A DNA stretch of 11,812 nt, taken from NCBI GenBank assembly GCA_029864225.1, contig JAOTTU010000055.1, forward strand, positions 1 to 11,812. The letters run 5' to 3'. Under the pieces are notes generated by a model. It saw only the letters and a list, made by a program, of their open reading frames with translations, searched no databases and had not been told where the DNA came from. Source of the stretch: Gammaproteobacteria bacterium. GTDB lineage: Bacteria > Pseudomonadota > Gammaproteobacteria > UBA9214. Of this stretch, positions 5,540-11,812 are shown piece by piece; position 1 is the first letter of the stretch, and the number at the start of each line of letters is the position of its first letter. The translations under genes were made by a program, and so were the position numbers.

Positions 5540-5905
5540 ATGGCTGACACACCGATTGATAGACGGAAATTCCAGCGCCGGATGATCAGGCTGGCATGTC
5601 ACTTGCAATTGAATGCTGGTCAGCTTGTGCACGGGTACACCCAGAACATATCGCGTGACGGGGTATTTTTGGAAGCCCAGTCCTTGCCGGCACACCTGCA
5701 ACATCTCAGGCCGAAAGCGGGTGACGTTGGAATGCTCATCCTGCAGTACAAGAAAAACGGCGCTCCGGGCACATTGAAGGTTGGCTGTCGGGTTATGCAC
5801 GCCATGGCGAACGGCATAGGCGTTAACATATTTATTTCCAAGCTGTCGTTATCCGACCAGCAGACAATCACCATGATTCTGGAGAGTGAATCAGGTGCCT
5901 TGTGA
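5540..5905 (+). CDS. PilZ-domain protein, probable c-di-GMP effector
   Basis: From the third of three consecutive ATGs the protein has 121 residues. This start is preferred because CAGGG (5529-5533) lies 6 nt before it, while it abuts the first ATG at 5534. The two c-di-GMP-binding motifs of PilZ are present: RxxxR as RKFQR (9-13) and [D/N]xSxxG as NISRDG (36-41), followed by the beta strand VFLEA. No other domain is seen, so it is a single-domain PilZ protein that would bind cyclic di-GMP and pass the signal to a partner, often in motility, pili or polysaccharide export. No such partner gene is adjacent. A possible -10 box, TATGAT, lies at 5507-5512. Confidence 0.88.
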   Translation: MADTPIDRRKFQRRMIRLACHLQLNAGQLVHGYTQNISRDGVFLEAQSLPAHLQHLRPKAGDVGMLILQYKKNGAPGTLKVGCRVMHAMANGIGVNIFISKLSLSDQQTITMILESESGAL

Positions 5906-5989
5906 GAGGCTGGCTTTCCCGCTGCGGGTTGTTGCCGGTTGGTCGCGCTGCCTGAACAGCCGTGTTGATCGGGTCAGGATCGGAGCACT

Positions 5990-6017
5990 GTAATCCGACA
6001 ACGGCATCATGGATTAC
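5990..6017. repeat. Small inverted repeat between convergent genes
   Basis: GTAATCC (5990-5996) and GGATTAC (6011-6017) form a 7-bp inverted repeat with a 14-nt loop in the 207-bp space between the PilZ and ATP-grasp stop codons. A weaker hairpin, CCCG/CGGG, is at 5918-5928. Neither has a proper T run, so I do not call a terminator. TGGATTACGCC resembles a common intergenic repeat in gammaproteobacteria, but the rest is degenerate. Confidence 0.3.
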
Positions 6018-6112
6018 GCCTACTCTAGTCCGACCTGCGTGCTTGAAGGCTGATAGCACCTCGAAAATTCGCCCCGGGTACGGTTTTCCCCTGAGCATGC
6101 ATCCCATCCGGG

Positions 6113-7255
6113 TTAATCGACCTCGATTGCGAACTGCTGCCTGAAGGCGTTGTGCAGTTCCAGCCGTGCCGCCGGTGAGTCGCTGGCGTGCAGTATGTGT
6201 CCGGTATCCTGTCCGACGCTCTCGCGCCGCGGAATTCGATCGCCCGGCCTGATCTTCAGGCGAAACTCGCGTGTTGAGGGATGTTCCCGCAGCGGGGACT
6301 CGCCTTTTACGGAGGTGACCAATCCGGCGCCTGGATGAAAGATCTCGACCGCGGTGTAGGCCAGGGGCCTGTCCGGGAAGTCAAAGGGTTCGTCAAGTTC
6401 CATGGAGACAAATGCCTCCCAGGGATTGAAGCCATAGGCGTGCTGGATGGCGCTCATGATGTAACCGCCGGGCGGGCGCAGCGCGATTTCTCCGAACAGC
6501 GGTCCGTTTTTTGTAAGATAAATCTCGAGGTGGGTAATTCCCCACCTGATTTTCAATGCCTCGATGACGCTGCGATTGAGGGCCTGGATGGCATTGGTCA
6601 GCACCACGTCGAATGCGGCGGGGACGAAGTTCACGAAACCCTTTTCATGGTACTCGGTGATATTCGTGAACTCGATCCTGCCGTGGTTGATGAACGATTC
6701 GATGCTGGCCTCGGGTGCGGAAACGTATTTTTCCAGGATGTTCCTGTTGCCTTTCTGCAGAACAAGATCGCGCTCGCGGTAGATGATCTCCAGCGTCTTC
6801 CCGCCCATTGACTTCCTGCTTTTTCTGACCACCGGGCAGCCCAGGATCTCGAATACCCCGGCTGCATCGGTTGCAGAGGACTCCGACAGGAAACTCGTCA
6901 TGGGCACACCGAAATCGCACAGGTATTCCTTCATCGCCAGCTTGTCCCTGCAGCGCAGCGCTGTTGTGGTCTCGGAGCGACGTGCTCCCAATACGCGTCG
7001 GGCTATGGATGCCGGGTAGACGGCCGCCTCGGTGCCGGCAATGACGTGCGTGCAGCGGGTATCGGCAAACTCGTTATGGAGGGTCTGCTTGATCTTGTCA
7101 GTGGTCTTCCACAGAGGTGAGGTGAGCAGCTTTTCCGCACCCGACCAGCCGGAGGCCTGTTTTTCCTGCCAGATGGAAAAGGGGATCCGCTGTTTTCGCA
7201 GCACCTCGACAAGGCCCCGTCGGGGGCCGATGACCAGTACGCTATAATCGCTCAA
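6113..7255 (-). CDS. ATP-grasp superfamily ligase, substrate unknown
   Basis: The protein has 380 residues. It has a pre-ATP-grasp Rossmann-like start (YSVLVIGPRRGLVEVL), then the ATP-grasp fold: RCRDKLAMKEYLCDFGVP (101-118), the lysine/glycine loop VVRKSRKSMGGKTLEI (142-157), the ExxxxxxE stretch EKYVSAPEASIES (175-187), and metal-binding E244 (LEIY) and E256 in EIALRPPGG. The usual Asn of ExNxR is Ala, as in PurK-type enzymes, so activity is still plausible. Enzymes of this class join a carboxylate to an amine or thiol through an acyl phosphate. The start is TTG: no ATG or GTG lies upstream in the open frame, and later starts would cut the first beta strand; AAGG precedes it closely. It lies 198 bp after kbl on the same strand, with a hairpin between, so co-transcription is uncertain. 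Confidence 0.85.
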   Translation of the reverse strand: MSDYSVLVIGPRRGLVEVLRKQRIPFSIWQEKQASGWSGAEKLLTSPLWKTTDKIKQTLHNEFADTRCTHVIAGTEAAVYPASIARRVLGARRSETTTALRCRDKLAMKEYLCDFGVPMTSFLSESSATDAAGVFEILGCPVVRKSRKSMGGKTLEIIYRERDLVLQKGNRNILEKYVSAPEASIESFINHGRIEFTNITEYHEKGFVNFVPAAFDVVLTNAIQALNRSVIEALKIRWGITHLEIYLTKNGPLFGEIALRPPGGYIMSAIQHAYGFNPWEAFVSMELDEPFDFPDRPLAYTAVEIFHPGAGLVTSVKGESPLREHPSTREFRLKIRPGDRIPRRESVGQDTGHILHASDSPAARLELHNAFRQQFAIEVD

Positions 7256-7350
7256 TGCCTTGTTTCCGGGTAGCCGCCAGACAGATCCGGGAGAGTATAA
7301 CCAATCGTGTCAGGGTGACAGCAGGCAGTGCCAGGTGCAAAGCGCTGTAT

Positions 7351-7405
7351 GCCGACGACCTCATTGTCGGCTTGCGCTGACGCCAGTCCAGTCTGCAAGC
7401 TTGCA
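7351..7405. repeat. Hairpin and 12-bp palindrome between kbl and the ATP-grasp gene
   Basis: GCCGAC (7351-7356) pairs with GTCGGC (7366-7371) around a 9-nt loop. TGCAAGCTTGCA at 7394-7405 is a perfect 12-bp palindrome and could be an operator for a dimeric regulator of the ATP-grasp gene. No promoter box was recognised nearby. Confidence 0.35.
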
Positions 7406-7411
7406 TTCATC

Positions 7412-7451
7412 GCGCCTGCACCCGATAAAGCGCCGGGCATAAACAAGGCGC
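7412..7451 (-). repeat. 40-bp dispersed repeat, copy B
   Basis: Its reverse complement matches 3979-4018 at 35 of 40 positions without gaps. It starts almost directly after the kbl stop codon. The better-paired structure of this copy suggests it is closer to the original sequence of the repeat than copy A. Confidence 0.8.
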
Positions 7452-7453
7452 TT
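7428..7453 (-). terminator. Candidate terminator/REP hairpin after kbl
   Basis: AAGCGCC (7428-7434) pairs with GGCGCTT (7447-7453) around a 12-nt loop, directly next to the kbl stop codon. On the minus strand the stem is followed by TTTAT, a short T tract. It could end or attenuate tdh-kbl transcripts, or protect their 3' end. It overlaps the dispersed repeat, so a mobile sequence may have supplied it. Confidence 0.5.
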
Positions 7454-8650
7454 CTAGACAATCACACCCAGTTCCCGGCCGACCCGGGTGAAGGCGCCGA
7501 TGGCCTTGTCCAGGTGTTCGCGCCGGTGCGCTGCGGAGACCTGGGTACGGATGCGTGCCTGGCCCTCGGCTACCACGGGATAGAAGAAACCAATGACATA
7601 GATGCCGTGTTCCAGCAGGCGTGCTGCCATCTGCTGGGCCAGCGGTGCCTCGTAGAGCATAATCGGGACAATGGGGTGGTTGCCCGGCTTGATGTCAAAG
7701 CCGGCGGCGACCAGCTGTTCGCGGAAATAGCTCGTATTCGCCCACAAGCGTTCGCGCAGCTCGTCTGACCGGCGCAGCAGCTCGAGCGACTGGATGCCGG
7801 CTGCCGCCAGCGCCGGGGTCAGGGTATTGGAGAACAGGTAGGGGCGGGAACGCTGACGCAGCAGATCCACGACCTGCTGCGAGCCAGCAGTGAACCCGCC
7901 CGAGCCGCCACCCAGTGCTTTACCCAGGGTGGAGGTGGTGATGTCGATGCGGTCCATCACACCAAAGTGCTCCGCCGTACCCCGGCCACCGGGCCCCACA
8001 AAGCCGGTCGCATGGGAGTCATCGACCATGACCAGGGCATCGTAATGCCGGGCCAGCCGGGTGATCTCGTCCAGCCGCGCCATGTCCCCGTCCATGCTGA
8101 ACACCCCGTCGGTCGCAATCAGGCGGGTGCGGTGGCGGGCGGCGGCCTTCAGTTGCGCCTCCAGGTCGTCCATGTCGCTGTGCTGATAGCGATAGCGCGC
8201 CGACTTGCACAGGCGGATGCCGTCGATAATGGAGGCGTGGTTGAGCTGGTCGCTGATGATGGCGTCCTCTGCGCCGAGCAGGGTCTCGAACAGGCCGGTA
8301 TTGGCATCGAAGCAGGAGGTATAGAGGATGGCGTCATCGGTGTGCAGGAAGCCGGCGATCGCCTGCTCCAGCTGCTTGTGCAGGTCTTGGGTCCCGCAGA
8401 TGAAGCGCACCGAGGCCATGCCAAAGCCGTGGGTCCGGAGCGCAGCGATGGCCGCCTCCACCAGCTCGGGATGGTTGGCCAGACCCAGGTAGTTGTTGGC
8501 GCAGAAGTTCAGGACCTCGCCGGCCTCCCGGGTCGTGATCTCTACGCCCTGCGGCGTGGTGATGACGCGTTCGTGCTTGTAAAGGCCCTGTTGCTCGATG
8601 CTTTCCAGTTCGGCCTGGAAGCGCCTGGTCGGTGTTGTCATTGACGGCAT
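7454..8650 (-). CDS. kbl: 2-amino-3-ketobutyrate CoA ligase (glycine C-acetyltransferase)
   Basis: The 398-residue protein has the same length as E. coli Kbl. It is a PLP-dependent alpha-oxoamine synthase that cleaves 2-amino-3-ketobutyrate with CoA into glycine and acetyl-CoA. The PLP lysine is K244 in TSTLGKALGG. Other active-site residues are in place: H138 in LNHAS, D210 and H213 in VDDSHATG, and R368 in ARIRTQ, which binds the substrate carboxylate. It is the second step after Tdh, whose gene lies 49 bp upstream on the same strand, so the pair is surely one transcript. The order tdh-kbl is the reverse of E. coli kbl-tdh. The ATG at 8650 gives the canonical length; an ATG at 8641 is also possible, and neither has a strong ribosome site. 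Confidence 0.96.
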   Translation of the reverse strand: MPSMTTPTRRFQAELESIEQQGLYKHERVITTPQGVEITTREAGEVLNFCANNYLGLANHPELVEAAIAALRTHGFGMASVRFICGTQDLHKQLEQAIAGFLHTDDAILYTSCFDANTGLFETLLGAEDAIISDQLNHASIIDGIRLCKSARYRYQHSDMDDLEAQLKAAARHRTRLIATDGVFSMDGDMARLDEITRLARHYDALVMVDDSHATGFVGPGGRGTAEHFGVMDRIDITTSTLGKALGGGSGGFTAGSQQVVDLLRQRSRPYLFSNTLTPALAAAGIQSLELLRRSDELRERLWANTSYFREQLVAAGFDIKPGNHPIVPIMLYEAPLAQQMAARLLEHGIYVIGFFYPVVAEGQARIRTQVSAAHRREHLDKAIGAFTRVGRELGVIV

Positions 8651-8674
8651 CTCTGATTGATTGTCATATGCGTG

Positions 8675-8703
8675 CGAAATCGCTACCAGGAGGCCGTTCC
8701 TAC
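8675..8703 (-). repeat. Degenerate REP-like sequence between tdh and kbl
   Basis: On the minus strand this reads GTAGGAACGGCC, then a short centre, then GTAGCGATTTCG. It has the GTAGGA head and GCGATTTCG tail of the REP family seen at 3843-4050, but the stem is badly matched. The tdh stop codon TAG is the TAG of the GTAGGA head, so the sequence would have joined exactly at the gene's end. Resemblance by chance is possible. Confidence 0.4.
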
Positions 8704-9725
8704 TGCCAGTCCAGGATCACCTTGCCGCACTGGCCGGATTGGACCATCTCGAAGGCCTGATGATAATCGGCGACCGGGTAGACGTGGGTGATCACTCCGC
8801 CGATGTCCAGGCCGCTGCGCAGCATCTGCGTCATCTTGTACCAGGTCTCGAACATCTCCCGCCCGTACACGCCCTTCAGGTGCAGACCCTTGAAGATGAT
8901 GTCATCCCAGCTGATCTCCGTTGCCGGCGGCAGAAAGCCCAGCAGGCTGATGTGGCCGCCGTGGTACATGTGGGTGATCATGTCGTTGAAGGCCTGCGGG
9001 TTGCCGGACATCTCCAGGCCGACATCGAAGCCGTTCGACATCTTCAACTTGCGCACCACGTCGTCGAGGGACTCGCGGCTGGCATTCACACAGCGACAGG
9101 CGGCCAGCTTTTCCGCAAGTTCCAGGCGATAGTCGTTCACATCGGTGATCACCACGTGGCGGGCACCGGCGAAGCGGCAGATCGCGGCGGCCATGATGCC
9201 GATTGGGCCGGCACCGGTAATCAGCACGTCCTCCCCGATGAGGTCGAAGGACAGCGCGGTGTGCACCGCATTTCCGAACGGATCCATGATGGCGGCAATC
9301 TCCGACGGGATGTCCGGATGCACCTTCCACAGGTTGCTGGCGGGTACGACCAGGTATTCCGCGAAGGCACCGTCACGACCGCCGCCGATGCCGATCGCCT
9401 GGTGGCACAGGTGACGTTTCCCGGCCCGGCAGTTGCGGCAGATGCCGCAGGTGATATGACCCTCGGCGGTAACGATATCGCCAATCTCGAAGCCCCTGAC
9501 GCCGGGACCGATGGCGGCGATTTCGCCGACGAATTCATGGCCGATGACGCGCGGTACCTGGATGTTGCGTTGCGCCCAGTCGTCCCAGTTGTAGATGTGC
9601 AGGTCGGTGCCGCACACGCCGGTCTTGTGGATTTTGACCAGGACCTCGTTGGTCGAGGCAGCAGGGACCGGGACCGACTCCAGCCAGATGCCGGATTCCG
9701 CTCGTTGTTTGACAAGGGCTTTCAT
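8700..9725 (-). CDS. tdh: L-threonine 3-dehydrogenase
   Basis: Starting at ATG 9725 the protein has 341 residues, the same as E. coli Tdh. It is a zinc-dependent medium-chain dehydrogenase that oxidises L-threonine to 2-amino-3-ketobutyrate with NAD+. Catalytic zinc-site residues are C38 (GVCGTDLH, with D41 and H43 nearby) and H63-E64 (IGHEF). Structural zinc cysteines are C93, C96, C99 and C107. The NAD-binding loop is GAGPIG (171-176). The reading frame continues upstream for 65 codons, but that part is unlike the family, so the family start was used; an ATG four codons upstream (9737) is the alternative. It feeds kbl directly downstream and follows a 61-residue orphan gene by 55 bp. Confidence 0.96.
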   Translation of the reverse strand: MKALVKQRAESGIWLESVPVPAASTNEVLVKIHKTGVCGTDLHIYNWDDWAQRNIQVPRVIGHEFVGEIAAIGPGVRGFEIGDIVTAEGHITCGICRNCRAGKRHLCHQAIGIGGGRDGAFAEYLVVPASNLWKVHPDIPSEIAAIMDPFGNAVHTALSFDLIGEDVLITGAGPIGIMAAAICRFAGARHVVITDVNDYRLELAEKLAACRCVNASRESLDDVVRKLKMSNGFDVGLEMSGNPQAFNDMITHMYHGGHISLLGFLPPATEISWDDIIFKGLHLKGVYGREMFETWYKMTQMLRSGLDIGGVITHVYPVADYHQAFEMVQSGQCGKVILDWQ

Positions 9726-9780
9726 CGTTGTTGGCATGAATCTGTTGGTGCGCTCGGGTGATGGCAGGGCTGACAGCATA

Positions 9781-9966
9781 CTAGTCGGCGAAGTCCTTTT
9801 CACGCAAACCAAAGCGTTCGATGAGCTGCTCCCGGGTGCCGGCGCGCAGTATGGCGGTTGCCGCAGGCGGATGCTGTTCCGCGACCATGCGTTCGGTCTC
9901 GTCGTCGTAGCGCCAGGCACTGGAGAGCGGGCGTCCCAGTGTGTCCAGCCAGATGTAGTACTTCAT
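9781..9966 (-). CDS. Small orphan protein in the THUMP-tdh-kbl operon
   Basis: This 61-residue protein starts MKYYIWLDTLGRPLSSAWRY and ends EKDFAD. I do not recognise it. It is soluble-looking and charged, with an aromatic beta-prone N-terminus and a likely C-terminal helix (TREQLIERFG). It has no cysteines, signal peptide or membrane segment. It starts 7 nt after the THUMP gene's stop codon, which suggests translational coupling, and no strong ribosome site of its own is seen. It ends 55 bp before tdh. The open frame extends upstream into the THUMP gene, but that extension is low-complexity and proline/serine-rich, as expected of a shadow, so ATG 9966 was chosen. Confidence 0.65.
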   Translation of the reverse strand: MKYYIWLDTLGRPLSSAWRYDDETERMVAEQHPPAATAILRAGTREQLIERFGLREKDFAD

Positions 9967-9973
9967 GAGTATC

Positions 9974-10492
9974 TCAGGGGACGGGTCGGGTGATGGAGAA
10001 GATCTCGTCCGGGGACAACAGGGAGATGGCTGTCTCCGGGCCGATGATGTCAACCCATATGATGCGGTCCGGGTTGTTCAGGTCCACCTTGCGGTCGATG
10101 TCTGCGGCCAGGTATTCGATAATCTCGCTGGTGTGATACTGCTGCCAGCGGCGCTTGTTGACCTTCATGCCCCAGGTCTGATTATCCCCGATCCGGTCCC
10201 TGATCTCGTCATTGATCAGGCGTTTCATTGCATCCAGATCGGTTGTGCACCAGTGATCGACCGGCACCCACTTGGTGGCAAACTCGAAAGCCTCAAGCGG
10301 TTTCTCGTTCCACAACTCCCGGCAGCGTTTGATGACCGTGCGGTTGTCCAGGCCGGTATGTGCAATCGCAATGCCCATGACGTTCGTTTTCTCTATATAG
10401 GGGGCGGGGTCATCGAACAGTCGCAGGATCCGGATGACCTCGGGCTTTACCCGATAGAAGTGGCTCCAAGCATATGAGATGATGATATCCAT
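9974..10492 (-). CDS. Stand-alone THUMP-domain RNA-binding protein, archaeal-like
   Basis: From ATG 10492 the protein has 172 residues. AAGGA about 10 nt upstream supports this start over an in-frame ATG 20 codons earlier. The C-terminal half fits a THUMP domain: TWGMKVNKRRWQQYHTSEII (106-125), then DRKVDLNNPDRIIWVDIIG (133-151) and AISLLSPDEI (155-164). The N-terminal part (ISYAWSHFYRV, THVMGIAIAHT-like strand at 36-46) resembles the N-terminal region of archaeal stand-alone THUMP proteins. THUMP domains bind tRNA acceptor ends and in bacteria are usually fused to an enzyme such as ThiI or a methyltransferase; here there is no such partner domain. It would be the first gene of the tdh-kbl operon. 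Role in tRNA modification is an inference. Confidence 0.78.
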   Translation of the reverse strand: MDIIISYAWSHFYRVKPEVIRILRLFDDPAPYIEKTNVMGIAIAHTGLDNRTVIKRCRELWNEKPLEAFEFATKWVPVDHWCTTDLDAMKRLINDEIRDRIGDNQTWGMKVNKRRWQQYHTSEIIEYLAADIDRKVDLNNPDRIIWVDIIGPETAISLLSPDEIFSITRPVP

Positions 10493-10535
10493 TCCGTTGG
10501 GATCCTTGTAAGGCGGTTCAGGAAGCCTTTGGAAC

Positions 10536-10541
10536 AGTATA
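10536..10541 (-). promoter_or_regulatory. Possible -10 box for the THUMP-tdh-kbl operon
   Basis: TATACT on the minus strand lies 43 nt upstream of the THUMP ATG, in the 138-bp gap between divergent genes. No good -35 box is seen 16-18 bp further up, so this is weak. The nitroreductase promoter must lie in the same gap; a TATAAG near 10587 is a candidate. Confidence 0.3.
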
Positions 10542-10630
10542 CGACCAGGCACGCAGAAATGAGGTCAGGCCAGGATTTTTTCCCAGTATAAGCGGGGAAG
10601 ATACCCTGATAACGACAAGGGGAGACAAAC

Positions 10631-11233
10631 ATGCAAGTAAGTGAGGCAATACGCGCACGGCGCGCGATAAAGTGGTACGACCCGGCGCATAAAATGCCCG
10701 AGGAGACCTTTCAGGCACTGATGGAACACGCCATCCTGGCACCAACCGCGTTCAATATCCAGAACTGGCGCTTCGTGCGGGTCACCGACCCGAAGCAACG
10801 CCAGGCGATCCGCGCTGTGGCCTGGGAACAGGCCCAGGTGACCGAGGCCTCGGAGCTCCTGGTGCTGTGCTTCAATAACACGGCCTGGTCGCAGACGCCC
10901 GAGCGCTACTGGCGCAAGGCACCGCAGGAGGTGCAGGACTTCCTGGTGCCGGCGATAACCGACTATTACAGCGGCAAGCCCCAGGTGGTGCGCGATGAGG
11001 GCATGCGTTCCTGCGGCCTGGCGGGCCAGACCATCATGCTGATGGCCAAGGAACTCGGTTACGAGAGCTGTCCCATGGACGGCTTTGACTACGAGGCGGT
11101 AGGAAATATCATCAATCTGCCTGCTGACCATGACATCGCCTTCATGATCGCGATTGGCAAGGGCATACGGGAGTCGTGGCCGCGCCCGGGGCAGCTGCCG
11201 CTGGACGAGGTATTGTACGAGAACAGTTTCTAA
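10631..11233 (+). CDS. Nitroreductase-family FMN-dependent oxidoreductase
   Basis: The 200-residue protein has the usual family length. The FMN-phosphate Arg pair is in EAIRARRAIKWYDP (5-18), and the flavin-contacting strand is ILAPTAFNIQNWRFVRV (35-51), where the usual Ser of APS is Thr. GYESCPMDGFD (143-153) is the second FMN loop. Members use NAD(P)H to reduce nitro compounds, quinones or flavins, or have specialised roles; the substrate here cannot be told. An AAGGGGAG ribosome site (10617-10624) sits 6 nt before the ATG. It is divergent from the THUMP-tdh-kbl genes and 57 bp ahead of pdxH on the same strand. PdxH also binds FMN, so the two could be co-transcribed. Confidence 0.92.
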   Translation: MQVSEAIRARRAIKWYDPAHKMPEETFQALMEHAILAPTAFNIQNWRFVRVTDPKQRQAIRAVAWEQAQVTEASELLVLCFNNTAWSQTPERYWRKAPQEVQDFLVPAITDYYSGKPQVVRDEGMRSCGLAGQTIMLMAKELGYESCPMDGFDYEAVGNIINLPADHDIAFMIAIGKGIRESWPRPGQLPLDEVLYENSF

Positions 11234-11250
11234 ACCCACCTGGAGATGAG

Positions 11251-11286
11251 ATGAACGGGAACGCGCCGCAGCGCACCGTGATCTGA
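11251..11286 (+). CDS. Possible 11-residue leader peptide before pdxH
   Basis: ATG 11251 opens an 11-codon frame (MNGNAPQRTVI) ending in TGA at 11284-11286, 4 nt before the pdxH ATG at 11291. GGAG at 11242-11245 lies 5 nt upstream, a better ribosome site than the one at the pdxH start, so translation of pdxH could be coupled to it. It may equally be non-coding chance. Confidence 0.25.
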   Translation: MNGNAPQRTVI

Positions 11287-11290
11287 CTTA

Positions 11291-11812
11291 ATGACAGCAC
11301 GAGCAGAAGAAATCAGGGAGCAGGGAATGGCCGCCGGCATCACGCGGGCGGACCTGGACCCGAACCCGTACAAGGAGTTTGAAAAGCGCTTCACACTGGC
11401 GATCGAGTCGGGCATTCCCGAACCCAATGCCATGAGCCTGGCCACGGTCGATGAAAACGACCAGCCGTGGGTGCGCACCGTGCTGTTGAAGACCTATGAT
11501 GAGCGCGGCTTTGTGTTTTTCACCAACTACGAAAGCCGCAAGGCGAAGCAGATCGCGCACAATCCCAGGGTGGCAATGTCGTTTCCCTGGTTCGCGCTCG
11601 GCTGGGAGGTAAAGGTCACCGGCGCGGCGGCCAAGGTTTCCTTTACCGAGTCGGCCAGGTATTTCGCCACCCGCCCGCGCGGCAGCCAGATCGGTGCCTG
11701 GGCCTCGCCCCAGAGTAAGGTCATCACCTCGAGGTCACTGCTGGACGCCAGAGTGGAGGAGATGAAGCAGAAGCTGCACGAGCACGAGGTGCCGCTGCCG
11801 GCGTTCTGGGGC
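11291..11812 (+). CDS. pdxH: Pyridoxamine 5'-phosphate oxidase, 3' end outside the window
   Basis: The first 174 residues are present; the frame is open at the right edge, and the family is usually about 210-220 long. The enzyme oxidises pyridoxamine or pyridoxine 5'-phosphate to PLP with FMN and oxygen. FMN-binding segments are VRTVLLK (61-67), FFTNYESRKAKQI (76-88) and SQIGAWASPQS (132-142); PRGSQIGAW and VPLPAFWG are near-invariant in PdxH. ATG 11291 lacks a ribosome site. An in-frame ATG at 11327 has AGGGAG before it, but the family normally keeps the REQG-like segment in front, so 11291 is preferred. PLP made by this enzyme would serve Kbl. Confidence 0.95.
   Translation, partial: MTARAEEIREQGMAAGITRADLDPNPYKEFEKRFTLAIESGIPEPNAMSLATVDENDQPWVRTVLLKTYDERGFVFFTNYESRKAKQIAHNPRVAMSFPWFALGWEVKVTGAAAKVSFTESARYFATRPRGSQIGAWASPQSKVITSRSLLDARVEEMKQKLHEHEVPLPAFWG

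Noticed and set aside
5906..6112. Bidirectional terminator between the PilZ and ATP-grasp genes
   Set aside because: Only short stems without T runs are visible.
7967..8644. 225-codon frame antisense to kbl
   Set aside because: It mirrors the kbl coding sequence and has no motif of its own.
8661..9761. Long open frame of 366 codons antisense to tdh
   Set aside because: It lies opposite a gene with complete family motifs and is rich in His, Val and Ala as GC-driven antisense frames are; no domain is recognisable.

Overview
The window is chromosomal DNA with moderately high GC. Tdh, Kbl, RhlE, PdxH, a CspA-type protein, PilZ and DUF971 proteins, and GTAGGAGCG-type REP palindromes together point to a gammaproteobacterium. 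A free-living lineage near the Chromatiales or pseudomonads is an inference; no rRNA or tRNA gene is present to fix the taxonomy.

Layout. (1) 1-792 is the 3' end of a secreted or surface protein with a DUF11 domain, calcium-binding acidic repeats and a dockerin-like tail. (2) 793-1531 has no intact gene. It holds a possible decayed mobile element, a truncated SagB-type dehydrogenase start (1313-1450) and a long hairpin. (3) 1532-2161 encodes a DUF971 domain fused to a MoaD-like domain that lacks the family's terminal Gly-Gly. A 73-bp palindromic element begins right after its stop. (4) 2428-4669 is an RNA-handling cluster: rhlE (+), then an RRM protein and a cold-shock protein (both -), with a REP cluster between the convergent genes and a strong terminator after cspA. 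(5) 4670-5905 holds the cspA leader, a second inverted copy of the palindromic element, a GIY-YIG-like protein and a small PilZ protein. (6) 10492 down to 6113 is a minus-strand run: a stand-alone archaeal-like THUMP protein, a 61-residue orphan, tdh, kbl and, after a 198-bp gap, an ATP-grasp enzyme. (7) 10631-11812 runs on the plus strand: a nitroreductase-family protein and the start of pdxH.

How the genes fit together. Tdh and Kbl form the two-step threonine-to-glycine plus acetyl-CoA pathway. Kbl needs PLP, which PdxH makes, but pdxH is on the other strand and the link is only metabolic. RhlE, the RRM protein and the cold-shock protein all act on RNA structure and are plausibly low-temperature or stress proteins. 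The THUMP and 61-residue genes upstream of tdh are tightly spaced and look co-transcribed with it, which is the least expected arrangement here. The window is also rich in short palindromic repeats of at least three kinds, mostly placed at gene ends.

The best candidates for something undescribed are the THUMP/orphan/tdh/kbl operon and the DUF971-MoaD fusion without its Gly-Gly tail.
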